Positions 1-10,788 of a stretch of DNA of 64,000 bases are shown in pieces. Source of the stretch: Eleusine coracana subsp. coracana. Its lineage: Eukaryota; Streptophyta; Magnoliopsida; Poales; Poaceae. Under the pieces are notes generated by a model, which was given only the letters and a program-made list of their open reading frames with translations, was not told the DNA's origin and searched no databases. The first letter of the stretch is position 1; every line of letters begins with the position of its first letter. Location: positions 32,863,472 to 32,927,471 of the forward strand of contig CM064423.1 in assembly GCA_032690845.1 (NCBI GenBank). Reading direction: 5' to 3'. Position numbers and translations under genes: made by a program.

Positions 1-709
1 GGGGGTGTTGGTATCGTGTTTTATAGGGGGGGGAGCTCTAGGGTTGCCTCAGCACGCCAGAGAGCAGAGGCCGGCGAATTCACCATTTTCCAAAATATGT
101 CGGCGATGGCGGGGGATGAATGGGGGAAAGGGAACCAGGAGGTGCGGGAGATCGTGACGATCATGCACGTGCGGCAGGGGGCGCAAGGGAGGAAGCGTGC
201 GGGGAGGGATCTGAATCGGGGGCAGAAAAATGTAAGGTGGCAAAACTGGCGGGAGGAGGGGATGACAAGTAGGCCCGACCCGTCGGTGAGAGGAGAGGGT
301 AAGAGAGTTGGCGGCATTCTGGTAATGCGCCATCTATTCAGGTGGGGGTGGGGCCGGCATGGGCTGCTAGGTCGTGGCCTCGTGGGCAGAGAGGGGGGGG
401 GGGGGAGAAAGAGGAGGGGGGTTTAGATGGGCCAGAAGAGCTCGAGGACATTTGGGCCGTGTCACATCTTAAAATTTTTCAAACACTTTTTGAAACAAAT
501 AAAACCTAATGCAACTATGCAGCATGAATGCAACAAGCAAAATAATGGTAACCTAATTAATTTATTTAATTTAGAAAATACCTCTTTTGCCTAAAGTAAA
601 AAAGTAATCCTCTAATTAATTTATAATAAATTTTAATATATTATACAAAAATATTTAAATATAGTGAAATTAGGTCACAAACAATAATTTGAAATTTTAG
701 GGTGTGACA
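1..709 (-). repeat. LTR-like block, copy 1 (left part outside window)
   Basis: A G-rich stretch (1-420) runs into an AT-rich stretch (470-700) that ends at 709. Read on the minus strand the terminus is TGTCACACCCTAAAATTTC, which resembles the 5' end of many grass Ty3/gypsy LTRs. The same block recurs in direct orientation at 7745-8444, roughly 90 percent identical by eye. Long open frames in the G-rich part are low-complexity and lack domain signatures, so I treat them as chance. The left boundary lies outside the window. It could instead be part of a larger duplicated unit that includes 710-840. Confidence 0.5.
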
Positions 710-733
710 CGGCCCGAATGTCCTCGAGCTCTT
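437..733. repeat. Short inverted repeat flanking an AT-rich segment
   Basis: Positions 437-483 are a near-perfect inverted copy of 688-733. Both arms contain the LTR terminus and the start of the neighbouring accessory-gene fragment (GTGTCACA next to GGCC...CCTCGAGCTCT). The homologous block at 7745-8444 has unrelated sequence where arm 437-483 sits, so the left arm was gained in this copy only. About 200 bp of AT-rich DNA separates the arms. Confidence 0.75.
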
Positions 734-840
734 TGTTGGTAAACCTCGAGACGAAGCCCGCGCTCACCACTCTGAATGTGAGGTCTTGGTAGTGAGTTAT
801 GAAGACTGAGAAGGTTGTCCACACACTCAAGCGCACCCCC
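710..840 (-). pseudogene. Fragment of retroelement accessory ORF, copy 1
   Basis: About 130 bp, roughly 90 percent identical to 8445-8575. On the minus strand it encodes a piece with SVWTTFSVFITHYQDLTFRV followed by VSAGF and NKELEDIRAV. The parallel copy is the C-terminal end of the larger minus-strand accessory-gene remnant at 8445-9984. Both copies abut an LTR-like terminus at the same base. Here it is cut at about 840, where the inverted-repeat arm begins. No function can be assigned. Confidence 0.5.
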
Positions 841-2190
841 TCAATGAGGCGTCCCTTCCCAGAGGATCGAGGTCCCAAAGCTGCTGATAACGCAGACACT
901 TGATAATACAACATTTATCCATTTTAAGTTAAGTTATTACATAAATAGAGTACTGAAGTGCAGCAGAATATTACAAATTTAAGATAGTTCAAAAACAGCA
1001 GAAGCAAAATAATGAAAGTTCTACGTGCTCTCGATGATACAGTGGTAGTAATGATTCATGCCCAGAGAACCATTACCCTAGCAGCACACAACAATCACTG
1101 CGGCAGCAAATCAGACTCCCAGTAGGCAGTCCAACCCTCAGGGACTTGCATGTCCCAAGGCATCACATCTACAGGCAATTCTATTTCTTCATTACCTGAA
1201 AAACAACAATGGCACAAAGCCTGAGTACTAATTACTCAGCAAGACTTACCCGTCAAAAGAGCTAGGCATGCATTGGCTCTAATAGGATGGCTGTTTAAAA
1301 AGACTTGCACTAAGCAACCTATTAGTTTTACCAAATTTTATTTAGCCAAGTTAATTGGGTAGAACAGAAATATAACTTTAGTGGAGTAACACAAAATGAT
1401 GAAATCAATACATGAAGTAAATACAAAATAAGACAAGTAGTAATAATAATCAACAATAACCAAGTAATCAAATTTCATAGTATCATGTGAACTACGTGAG
1501 GGCTCAGTGCCCAAGCGGTACTCATTACTGTGAGTGACAACAATTGCAATTGATTTACACCAGCTGGGAGAAACCCGATATACATGACACATACGCACCA
1601 ATTAAGGTCGTATATGGAAAACTTTCGCAATAAAAGAACTTACACCTCAGACCGGGTGTGGTGACATCGAGTGGGCATGCCGTTCGGTTAACAGTACTTC
1701 ATGGTATGAACCGCCCACTCCAGCAATAGAAGGGTCAATAACCAATGCACCTTAACCGTTCCTATTGCAAGTAGTTTTAATGCTACCTCGGTTTACTAGT
1801 GCCCATAAACTAGCATGCATTCGATACTATTCAATACTTGATCAAGGGGCTAACAACGGACGAATCCTAGGTACGACAAGGTAGGGCTACCGCAGCAAAC
1901 ACCTATATGTTGTTGTAAACCTACACATGCATTATCCCTGCCCGGTCATAACATCAAAAGTAAACTTATTTCCATTAACTTCAAAATTAGTGATCAAGTT
2001 GATTCCTTAGTAACAATAATAACTACCGAGGCTATTCAACTACTAAGCATAGCAATATAGTACCGATCCTACCAAGACTCTTACAACAGTAACATAGGTC
2101 ATTTGAGGTATCATGCAAAGTGGGTTTTCGATTAACTCCTATTGACCTAATGTAACAATCAAATATAGACACTCTGCAGAGTTTGTACAA
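841..2190 (-). repeat. Left arm of large diverged inverted repeat
   Basis: This arm is the reverse complement of 6215-7533. Matching landmarks include GCTGATAACGCAGACACTTG (884-905, opposite 7475-7496), the block around TACTAATTACTCAGCAAGAC (about 1230), the block around CTATTAGTTTTACC (about 1320) and TTAGTGATCAAGTT (about 1986). Arm lengths are almost equal (about 1.35 and 1.32 kb) with scattered substitutions and small indels. There is no coding capacity. The simplest reading is two LTRs of one Ty3/gypsy family lying in opposite orientation. A foldback element is the alternative. Confidence 0.7.
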
Positions 2191-4300
2191 CTTTACCCAC
2201 AAGTCATGATTCCCATTAAGCCCGTGGACGCGACCCACATTACACACTTCCTTTGGTGTGTGGCAGGGTTTCACTATGAAGCTTTTCCAAAGAGTCTCCT
2301 AGTACATGCTAGCCATTAAGGTCTCACTCCCGTTCATAAGTGATAACCCATCAATAAGCAGCTATTCGGATACAAGGACAGTCCTCCTGATTGCCATTCC
2401 TCGCTCCACCAAATGCTGCACTGACACTGGGAGAATACGTAATTACTACGCCAAGCCTTACCCATATCGGTCTTGTGATGTCACTATTTTCCTGGGTCAT
2501 CACTCCAAGAATCGGTTCTTATGATCTACAACAAGCATACCACCACCTAACATGTGCCAACGGCACCACATCTTCCATCCAACTTGTTCAGATCCCTAAG
2601 TCCATGTTGCTAAAAGAATTACCAAATATTTCCAATATGACATTGTTCATTAGTCAACATTAATTGAACCCAACAACCCAATAAGCAACTAAGCATGTCT
2701 ACCCATAGCTAATTAAACCTCCAGTTCAAGGAGATATGGAAGGATGAAGCAATACTAGTAAACCATAACAATAGGTACTCATTCATTTGACACAAGCATG
2801 CAGTTCTAAAGTAAACATTCATAATAGGAACAAAATGCATCAAGGACAATTGTCTTTGTCCTGCGCGCGTTGCTGCTCAAGAACTTCAAACTCCTGCTCT
2901 TGGAGATCCTCGTACGACGGTCCTTCCATGTATTCATCTTTATGCGTAAAAATACTGACATAAGCAAATGCATACAAAATCAAAACATAGCCATGCAACA
3001 GTGGAAAAACAATATGATAATGCCATGAATGCGTAAGTTATGCTCCTACAATCATTGTGGCACAAGAATCACCTAATTCAGAGTTACGAGTAAAACAATA
3101 TGCCTAATTAAAGTTCTAGGATTGAAATAGTAAAAATTGGCTAATTTAGGGGCTAAAAAGGTAATTTTAGAACACTATAGGGGCTCATCTACATAATAAC
3201 AGGTTATAAATAACATATAATAAAATCTAGGGACAAAAAGGTAATTTTGGTGAAGTCTAGGGGTTAAAGTGTAAAAAGGTAGGACCTAAAAATAATTAAA
3301 AACAAGTCCAAGGGTGTTTCTATTAAATTACAAAGCCAAAAAAAATATCCAGGAAGGGTCCAAGGCTTGTCTACATAAATTTTAAGAAGTTTCGGGGCTT
3401 AACTATAATTTTCTAGAGCTTCTACAAAGAAACAGGGATGAAATTCTAATTTCTAGGGCCTACGTGCAAAATCCTCACATTATCCAGAAATTAATTGAAC
3501 TAAATTTAAATAAAAAATTGTGGACCCAGTCTATGGGTTACGTGGACCCATGGGCGACTGGTCCATGGTGGACCGATAGCTCGTTGGATCAAGATCCAAT
3601 GGCCAGGGTAGGCTGGGCGAGTGGTGGTGGTCGTCGGCGCGAGGACAGTGGCGGCGGCGGGCAGGACATTACCGGAGTTTGCCGGAGCTCGGCTCCGGTG
3701 GCCAGGGTTTGGCCGGGAGGGATCCAGGAGAGAGAGGAGGACACAGCAAGTTCACTAAAGGGGTCGCGCAGAGAAGACGGAGGTCAAGAAGGGGCTCGCG
3801 ATGGCGATCAGTGGCTCGAGCTCATCGGCGATGTCGGGTAAGGCGTCTTGTGACACCATGGTGTCTCTTTTCTACTTAACAAGTATAATGCTCACAAAAA
3901 TGTAATTTAAGTGGAGTATGAAGTGTTAAGTTGAACCTCAAATTAAATTAATTGCAGTTAATTAAAAACCCTATAACCAGGGTGATGAAGCAACTTAAAA
4001 ATTTCTAATAGAACATATGGCAAATAATTCTATCCCCAGCAATATAATGATAAAATATAATTTTATAAATTAATTGAGCATTTTATCTTAAATACAAATA
4101 CCCAAATAATTAATTGAAGCTTAAGAACCTATTTAATGCAAATATTATTTTTTAAATATTTATGATGCAAATTAGAAATTTGTCTTCACTAAGTGGCTAC
4201 AAACATCACAAATAACCAGTGTACCAAAATTCGTGATTTTTTAATGTCTCTAGCTATTTTATTTGGAATTAATTCAAACTAGGGACCTATATGCAATTTT
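2191..4300. other. Non-coding repeat-derived DNA between inverted arms
   Basis: No gene is supported. Weak similarity to the opposite arm resumes near 2875-2945 (blocks around CTCCTGCTCTTGGAGATCCT and TATTCATCTT), so about 0.7 kb at 2191-2870 looks like an insertion relative to the other arm. 3100-3470 is AT-rich with repeated phrases of the type 'ggacaaaaaggtaatttt', typical of decayed grass gypsy LTRs. 3560-3850 is G-rich with a chance open frame. 3870-4300 is very AT-rich. Confidence 0.5.
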
Positions 4301-6214
4301 GGAAAGAATAGAACGGGCGCAGAGGGAAACTCCTTTTCTTCTTCTCCATTAGCGCAGGCGCCACCCGCCGGCGCATGTCACGGCCTGCCATCACTCCGCC
4401 TCAGTACTCCTTGCCACTACAGTGCCGCCTGGTCGTCCCGTCCCGTCCACCAACCCTCTTTTCCCGCTTCCCGGCTGCAACACCCACAAGACGACGCGAT
4501 CGCGAGTTACTGTCTCCCCTGCCCGATGTCGAGGTGACCTCTGCTGCGCCGCTTGGCCACCCCTGCGCCCGATCGATCCCGTCGCTCCGATAGCACGCAA
4601 ACCGGTGCACTCAACCACTGGCCAACCCTACCGCCCGCCCCGGAACCACTCGGCCTTGAAACCCCTCTCCTTGGCCTTTCTCTTCTGAGCCTAGTCCGCC
4701 GCCATTATTAAGCTCTGAGCCCGAGCGTGCTACCACCCCTCCAGTGCCCCTACTGCCTACCAACTCACCCATACGCTGCGCGTACTTCCTCTACAACTCA
4801 CCTTGGCCACCGTTCCCCTCCATTCCGTGAGCATCGTGCGTAATTCGAGTTTTCCCCTTGAACCTACTCCGGCGATCCCCGTTGCCCCGACTCCAATTCC
4901 ATCGAGCACAGTAAGCCTCTCGGCCTATTTCAGGCTCTCACTTGTTCGCGGCCACTCAGCGTTACCCTTTGACCCCATTCGCATCAAGTTTGATAAACAA
5001 TTTGCTCGCATTTGCAGTTTTCCACCGACTCTGCTCTGGCGCCGGCAAAACCGAGCCACCTCAACGGTGAGCACCACCTTCCGGCCCACCTCGATGAACG
5101 TCGACCCGATGCCGAGCCGCTGCTTGTCACCGTGAAGCCGTAGCAACAAATGGCGACCGATTTGGTGCCCTATGCCACTCGCACGACATCGCCGAACATT
5201 CACCTCCGCCGCCTCTCGTCGCCGACGACCTTCCGGTGAGCACACTTCCTCGCGACCCCTGCCAACAGCTCCGCCACGACGCGCTCGTCATTTGACTGTG
5301 GCCACGGCAGCGAGCTTTGACCGCGCTCTGGCGACTTCCCGGCGTCCCTGACTGGCGCCTACGTTGCTGCCTACACGGCGCTGACATGGCGCACAGCTAG
5401 CAATTGCTGGCCCAAAAAAATACCAGAAAATAGCAAAAACATCTAAAAATCATAGTAAATAAACTAGAAATCCAATGGGGCCCAAATAAATTTTGTTAGG
5501 TTCATCTTGAAGTGCTTGAGTTTAGTAAAATCATAAACTGATGTCTCTGTACATGTATTTTTAATAATGCATTTAAGTATCAAAAGACCAAATAAATCAC
5601 CAGAAATTCTTGGAACATAATGAAATCATGATTTTTGGCATGCCTAGTAAACACATGATTATCTATCACAATAAAAATTGGTTTGGTAAAATATGAAATA
5701 TTCAATACTCTGGAATTTATTTAGTACTTTTTCTTACAAAAATGCTAGTAAATAATCTATAAATCTTTTGCCTAATAAGCTATAAATCTTTTGCCTATGA
5801 AACTTGGTGAAAATATTTCTCTTGTGTGTCTCTATTCACTGTAAATCACCCATGTCCAGAACCATAAATTTTCTTTGTCAAATTATTTTAACTGAATTCC
5901 TCGTGGGATTCAATGAGTAAAAATATGCTAACGACTTCACTTCTCTGAAGCATATGTCTTCGAGAACATATTAATAATATTGTTAGCATTGAAACACTAA
6001 TGTATTGTGCATCCATCATATCATTGCATGTAACGGTGATACGACAATACCGTTAACACCTTTTTCATCATATAGGTAACGACAACCAGGAGCAAGAAGA
6101 GGATTTTCAGAAGGATATTGACTCTCAGGAGCAAGAAGTAGAGGTTGCTAACACTAGTATCGATCAAGGCAAGCCCCGGCTTGCATTTGCCTTTTAAAGT
6201 TTTGCTAGTTTACA
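4301..6214 (+). other. GC-rich block followed by AT-rich block, LTR-like, no gene
   Basis: 4310-5400 is C-rich with overlapping open frames on both strands that have no recognisable domain, codon bias or start context. 5400-6060 is AT-rich and empty. Continuity with the right inverted arm (6215-7533) suggests a single, very long plus-strand LTR-like unit, but I could not find a clean TG start. Nothing here is supported as a gene. Confidence 0.4.
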
Positions 6215-7533
6215 ATACTACTAGTGTCTATGTTAATTGTTGCATTAGGTCATAGGAGATGATTGAAACCCACCTTGCATGTTACCCCAATTGATCGATG
6301 CTACTATTAATAGATCGTTGGTAGGCTCGGTACTATATTGCTATGCTTAGTTAATAGTTCGGTAGATATTGTTACTAAGGAATGAACTTGATCACTAAAC
6401 CTGAACTTAATAAAAGAAGTTTCCTTTTGATGTTATGGCTAGGCAGGGATCAAGCATGTATAGGTTTGCAGCCACACATGGGTGTTGACTGCGGTAGCCC
6501 TGCCTTGCCCACCCTAGGACCCGTCCGTGGTCAGCCCCTTGGTCAAGTTTTGAATAGTATCAAATGCATGCTAGTTTATGGGCACTACTAAACCGATGTA
6601 GCATTAAAAATTACTTGCAATAGGATCGGTTAAGGTGCATTGGTTATTGACCCTTCTGCTGCTGGAGTGGGCGGTTCATACCACGAAGTACTATTGGCAG
6701 AACGACATGCCCACTCAATGTCACCACATCCGGTCTGAGGTGTAAGTTCTTTTCTTGTGAAAGGTTGCCATATACGACCTTAATTGGTGCGTATGTGTAG
6801 TGTATCTCGAGTTTTCCCAGCTGGTGTAAATCAATTGCAATTGTTGTCCCTTGCAATAATGAGTACGATTTGGTCACTGAGTCGTCACGTAGCACATGAT
6901 ACTATGGAAATGGATTATGTTGGTTATTGTTGATTATTATTATTACTACTCTTATGTTGCACTTACTTTATGTACTGTGATATTATCTCATGCTATCACT
7001 AAAGTTATGTTTCAGCTCAACCCATTTAAATTGGCTAAATAAAACTTGATAGAACTAATAGGTTGCTTAGTGCGAGTCCTTTCAAACAAGCCACCCTATT
7101 AGAGCCAATGCATGTCTAGGTCCTTTGACGGGTAAGTCTTGCTGAGTAATTAATACTCAGGCTTTGTGCCTCTGTGGTTTTCAAGTACTGAAAAGACAGA
7201 AATGCCTGTAGATGTGTTGCCTTGGGACATGGCGGTCCCTGAGGGTTGGACTGCCCACTAGGAGTCTAACCAACCACTGTAGTGATTGTGTGTGCTGCTA
7301 GGGTGATGGTTCTTTGGGCATGAGTCATCACTATGCTGTATCATCGAGCTCGTAGTTCTTATCGTTGTTTGCTTTCGCTATTTTCCAAAACAAACTTGAA
7401 CTTGTATCATTCCACTGCACTTTGATCCCCTTAATGAAGTAATAATTCAACTTAAATTTGGACCATTGTTGTATTATCAAGTGTCTGCGTTATCAGCACC
7501 TTCAGGATCTTGATCCTCCGGGAAGGGGCGCCT
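6215..7533 (+). repeat. Right arm of large diverged inverted repeat
   Basis: Reverse complement of 841-2190 (see that entry for landmarks). The similarity stops sharply near 7533, inside a block that mirrors 841-860 (GAAGGGGCGCCTCACA against TGAGGCGTCCCTTCC). No protein-coding signature is present. The enclosed interval between the arms is about 4 kb. Confidence 0.7.
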
Positions 7534-7744
7534 CACATCTGCGTCGGCGGAAGGCGACCGGGAGCAGCTTGAAGAGGTCCTCGATCACCTTCGATGCACG
7601 ACGACGGGTTAATCCGGACCCAAGCATGTCACAGGGGAGGAATAGGCATCCGCGGCAGAGTTCTTACAGGCGGCGGCAAAAAGCTTGCGCGCTGGTGCTA
7701 ACATGGGGCAGAGGGGGAGAGGGTTCGAGCGTGGCGAGGAAGGG

Positions 7745-8444
7745 GGTGCTGGGGGCGTCAGTGTTAGGTTTTATAGGGGGGGGGAGGCTCTAGGGTTGCC
7801 TCAGCAAATTCACCATTTTCCAAAATATGTCGGCGATGGCTGGGGATCAATGGGGGAAAGGGGGCCAGGAGGTGCGCGAGATTGCAGCGATTATGCCCGT
7901 GCGGCCAGGGGCGCAAGGGAGCAAGCGTGCAGGGAGGGATCTGAATCAAGGGAAGAAAAATGGAAGGTGGCGAAACTGGCGGGAGGAAGGGGATACAAGT
8001 TGGCGTGGCCTGTCGATGAGAGGAGGGGGTAAGAGAGTTGGGGGCTTTCTAGTAATGCGCCTTCTACGCAGGTGGGGGTGGGGCCGGCGTGGGCTGCTGG
8101 TAGGCCAGAAGGGCTGATTTTGGCCCAGAGGCTTGGGTCCTCTTCTTTTCTCTTTTCTTTTTCTTTTCCCTTCCTATTTTCTAACTACAACAAAATTCAA
8201 TTTCTAATCAATTTTTCAAATAGTTCTCGAAACAAATAAAACCTAATGCAACTATACAGCATGAATGCAACAAACAAAATAATGGTAACCTAATTAATTT
8301 ATTTAATTTAGAAAATGGCTCTTTTGCCTTAAGTAAATAGTAATCCTCTGATTAATTTATAATATTTTAATCTATTATACAAAAAATATTTAAATATAGT
8401 GAAATTAGGTTACAAACAATAATTTGAAACTTTAGGGTGTGACA
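7745..8444 (-). repeat. LTR-like block, copy 2
   Basis: Direct-orientation copy of 1-709. Shared landmarks are GGTTTTATAGGGGGG at about 7770, CCAAAATATGTCGGCGATGG at about 7820, and the AT-rich tail ending TTTAGGGTGTGACA at 8444. It lacks the inverted insertion found at 437-483 in copy 1 and instead has a pyrimidine-rich run (about 8138-8180). It ends exactly at the accessory-gene fragment, as copy 1 does. 7534-7744 on its left has no recognised content. Confidence 0.5.
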
Positions 8445-9984
8445 CGGCCCGAATGTCCTCGAGCTCTTCGTTGGTAATTCTCGAGGTGAAGCCCGCGCTC
8501 ACCGCCCTGAATGTGAGGTCCTGGTAGTGAGTTATGAAGACTGAGAAGGTTGTCCGCACACTCAAGTGCACCCCCCTCGAGATCCATTCGTGACCCACGG
8601 TCATCAGGACGCCGATCTTCCCGTCCAGTGTGGTCGTGGGATGCAGGTCGGCCTCGAGCTGTTGAGCCGCTCTCTCGATGACAGCAACCTTGACTTTTTT
8701 GTCAACCTCTTCTCCGATGTTGCATGACTCGGACAAATTAAAAAATGGTAAACTTATCAAGAAGACAGGGCTCATACCTTCCTTCTCCCTGCATAGCTCC
8801 TAGTGCTGCTCGAGGTGCACTGCTGTGGCGATGACCGGGACCCTTGGTCTTCTCACGCTAGGATTTCTTACCTAGTGGTGAAGGCTCAAGCTTCTTTGTT
8901 GCCATAGCACTCAACATCGCCTTCACCACGACATCGTCGCGCTCCTTGCAGGTGCCCTGGAGCTCTCTTCGCACCGCGGCGAGCTCGCGCCCTACCTTCT
9001 CCTCTTGAGAGCTGTCCTACTTCATGGAGGTGCATAAATTGACCAGCTCAGCCCCCACCTGCCGCTCGTGACTGCACATCGACAACATCTCCTGGCGAGT
9101 CATGGCCAGCGATGTCAGGAGCCTGTTCTTCTCCACATTGAACTCCTAGGTGACCTCATTAGCAGTGTAGATGAAGCTGGCTGTAAGAGGGTAGATTCCT
9201 TCCCTAAGCTGCCTCTGCTCCTCTACGATCTAGTCTGCAGGGGGACGACATAGGAGGCGCTGGGCTCTAAACAGTCGACACGATGCCAACAGGAGCCCCA
9301 CCTCCACCGGCCGCACAAGTTATCGTAGCCACGGCGACACTTCCCATCCTCGCTACGGCCGAAGCCACAGGGTTGAGCAACTTTTATATAGGGATCAACG
9401 GCATGTGATGCCTTTTGATCCCACTATGCCGTAGGGCCGGCGCATCACCAGTTGACCCCTCATTGCTTCTCCTTCCTCTATCCTGGCCAGGGCGAAGGCC
9501 GAGGGATCAACAAGAGTGGCCGTCTCCGCAGCAGCGAGCGGTTCTCTCGAAGCCACAGTCTTTGCCACTGCTGCCTTGGCCGAGGTCGGAGTCGGGACGA
9601 TGACGGCGGGCTCGATCATTAGTCTCGGGGCCGTGTCACAACCAATGATGACCCCTTATTGAGGGTCGCGGTGGTGAACGGCACGATGACGTTGAGATCG
9701 GCGGCTAGGCTTTCGTCCTCACTGCTATCATCGTCAACATCATGAGGGAAAATAATGTACTCGCCCTTGACCTCCTCGTTCCCAGAACCACCCTCGTCCT
9801 CATCCGTCAGTGCCAGCGATGAGGTGTTCGGGTCCTCTTCCATCATGGCATGCCATTCACTCTCCTTGTTTTTCCGCGCCTGTCTCATTAGCTTCGTGTC
9901 CTTCTCCTTCTGTTGCTGCTCCTTTTTCTCTTTGTTACTTGTTGCATTTGCATTTGCATTCCTTGCATTCATGCATTCTTGCAT
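8445..9984 (-). pseudogene. Remnant of Tat-type accessory gene (acidic, coiled-coil-like)
   Basis: Read 9984 to 8445 on the minus strand, several open pieces line up. The first is a K/E/Q-rich N-terminal stretch followed by an acidic run (EDEGGSGNEE, DVDDDSSEDES; 9984-9619). Next comes an Ala/Thr-rich stretch (9619-9395), then charged helical stretches translated by eye (about 9240-8880), and a C-terminal piece (8775-8410) with HPTTTLDGKIGVLMTVGHEW, TTFSVFITHYQDL and EELEDIRAV. Frames are broken by stops and shifts. The style matches the extra ORF that some Tat-lineage Ty3/gypsy elements carry antisense to gag-pol. This is my inference from pattern, not a database match. The 3' end is cut at 8444 by an LTR-like terminus. 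Confidence 0.45.
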
Positions 9985-10328
9985 TGTGATACCTTACATG
10001 CTTCCAAGCATGTTTCCAGGGGGCGTTTCTTATTTACAATGTAAGTATATGACCCTCTAGTTGATCACATAGTGATCTTTGTGCTTCATGCCCATTGAGT
10101 CATGCATGGCTCAAAGACAAGTGACTCATACATTCCCAACACACTAATGACTAACCATTGCATTTTTGAGGAATTATTTTATTGAGTAATTGTGTAGGGG
10201 GAGCTATGGTAGAAGACCATTATAACCAAGGAGGAACACCGTGAAAGGGGGAGTTTCCTAACTCTTGCCATTTATGATTTGCTCCTTGGTTCTCTTGTGT
10301 TTTGTCTTTGGATTTTGGTGATAGGTGA

Positions 10329-10437
10329 CAAAGGGGGAGAAGGAACATGAAGATCCAAAAGCCAAGTCTAGATCGATAACACAAAGGGGGAGAAGAACAT
10401 GAAGATCCAAAAGTCAAGTCAAGATTGAGGATAGCAA
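10329..10437 (+). repeat. Two tandem copies of a 53-bp purine-rich unit
   Basis: Unit 1 starts at 10329 and unit 2 at 10382. Both begin CAAAGGGGGAGAAG and continue with ACATGAAGATCCAAAAG. Each resembles a polypurine tract, so the spacer may hold extra plus-strand priming sites. Confidence 0.8.
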
Positions 10438-10773
10438 AAAGGAGAGAAGAAGAAAGAGGAGAACATGAAGAACAAATGAACATGATGAATATCTACACAA
10501 CAATGGTGCATGTCTACAACAATAAACATCTACGCCGACATGAACATCTATGTCTTTGGTGTGTGTCTACTTCGACAAGATCATCAACCACGACAGATGG
10601 GCGCAAAATTCAACTCAAGATCGGTATCAAGTGCGCTACATGATTGAGTAGTTCTCCCTCAACAAGGGGGAGGCTACTTCTAAGGTAAGGACCTAGGTAA
10701 TCCTTTCTTTTCCTTTAGTTCCTTGTTGCTCGTCTGTTTTGGATCATCATAAGTAGTGGTTGTCATCCATCAC

Positions 10774-10788
10774 CAAATAGGGAGAGAT
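10774..10788 (+). other. Polypurine tract of the truncated copia element
   Basis: CAAATAGGGAGAGAT directly precedes the LTR start TGTAAGG at 10789, the position where plus-strand DNA synthesis is primed. This fixes 10789-12561 as a 3' LTR. Confidence 0.75.

Larger units (their letters stand above)
9985..10788 (+). mobile_element. 3' non-coding internal remnant of a copia element
   Basis: Non-coding DNA with many purine tracts (AAGGGGGAG type), continuous with the LTR that starts at 10789. Such a purine-rich spacer between pol and the 3' LTR is typical of SIRE/Maximus Ty1/copia elements. The rest of the element (5' LTR, gag, pol) is missing on the left, where the sequence abuts the accessory-gene remnant near 9985. 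Confidence 0.6.

Noticed and set aside
16..426. Gly/Arg-rich open frames in the G-rich part of the left LTR-like block (also 7685-8117)
   Set aside because: Low complexity, overlapping frames on both strands, no domain, and they lie inside a repeated block.
3464..3841. 125-codon open frame in a GC-rich patch
   Set aside because: Composition-driven. It is flanked by AT-rich LTR-like DNA and no motif is recognisable.
4375..5387. Several overlapping open frames on both strands that could suggest a host gene
   Set aside because: C-rich composition gives open frames in all directions, with no conserved domain or consistent codon use.
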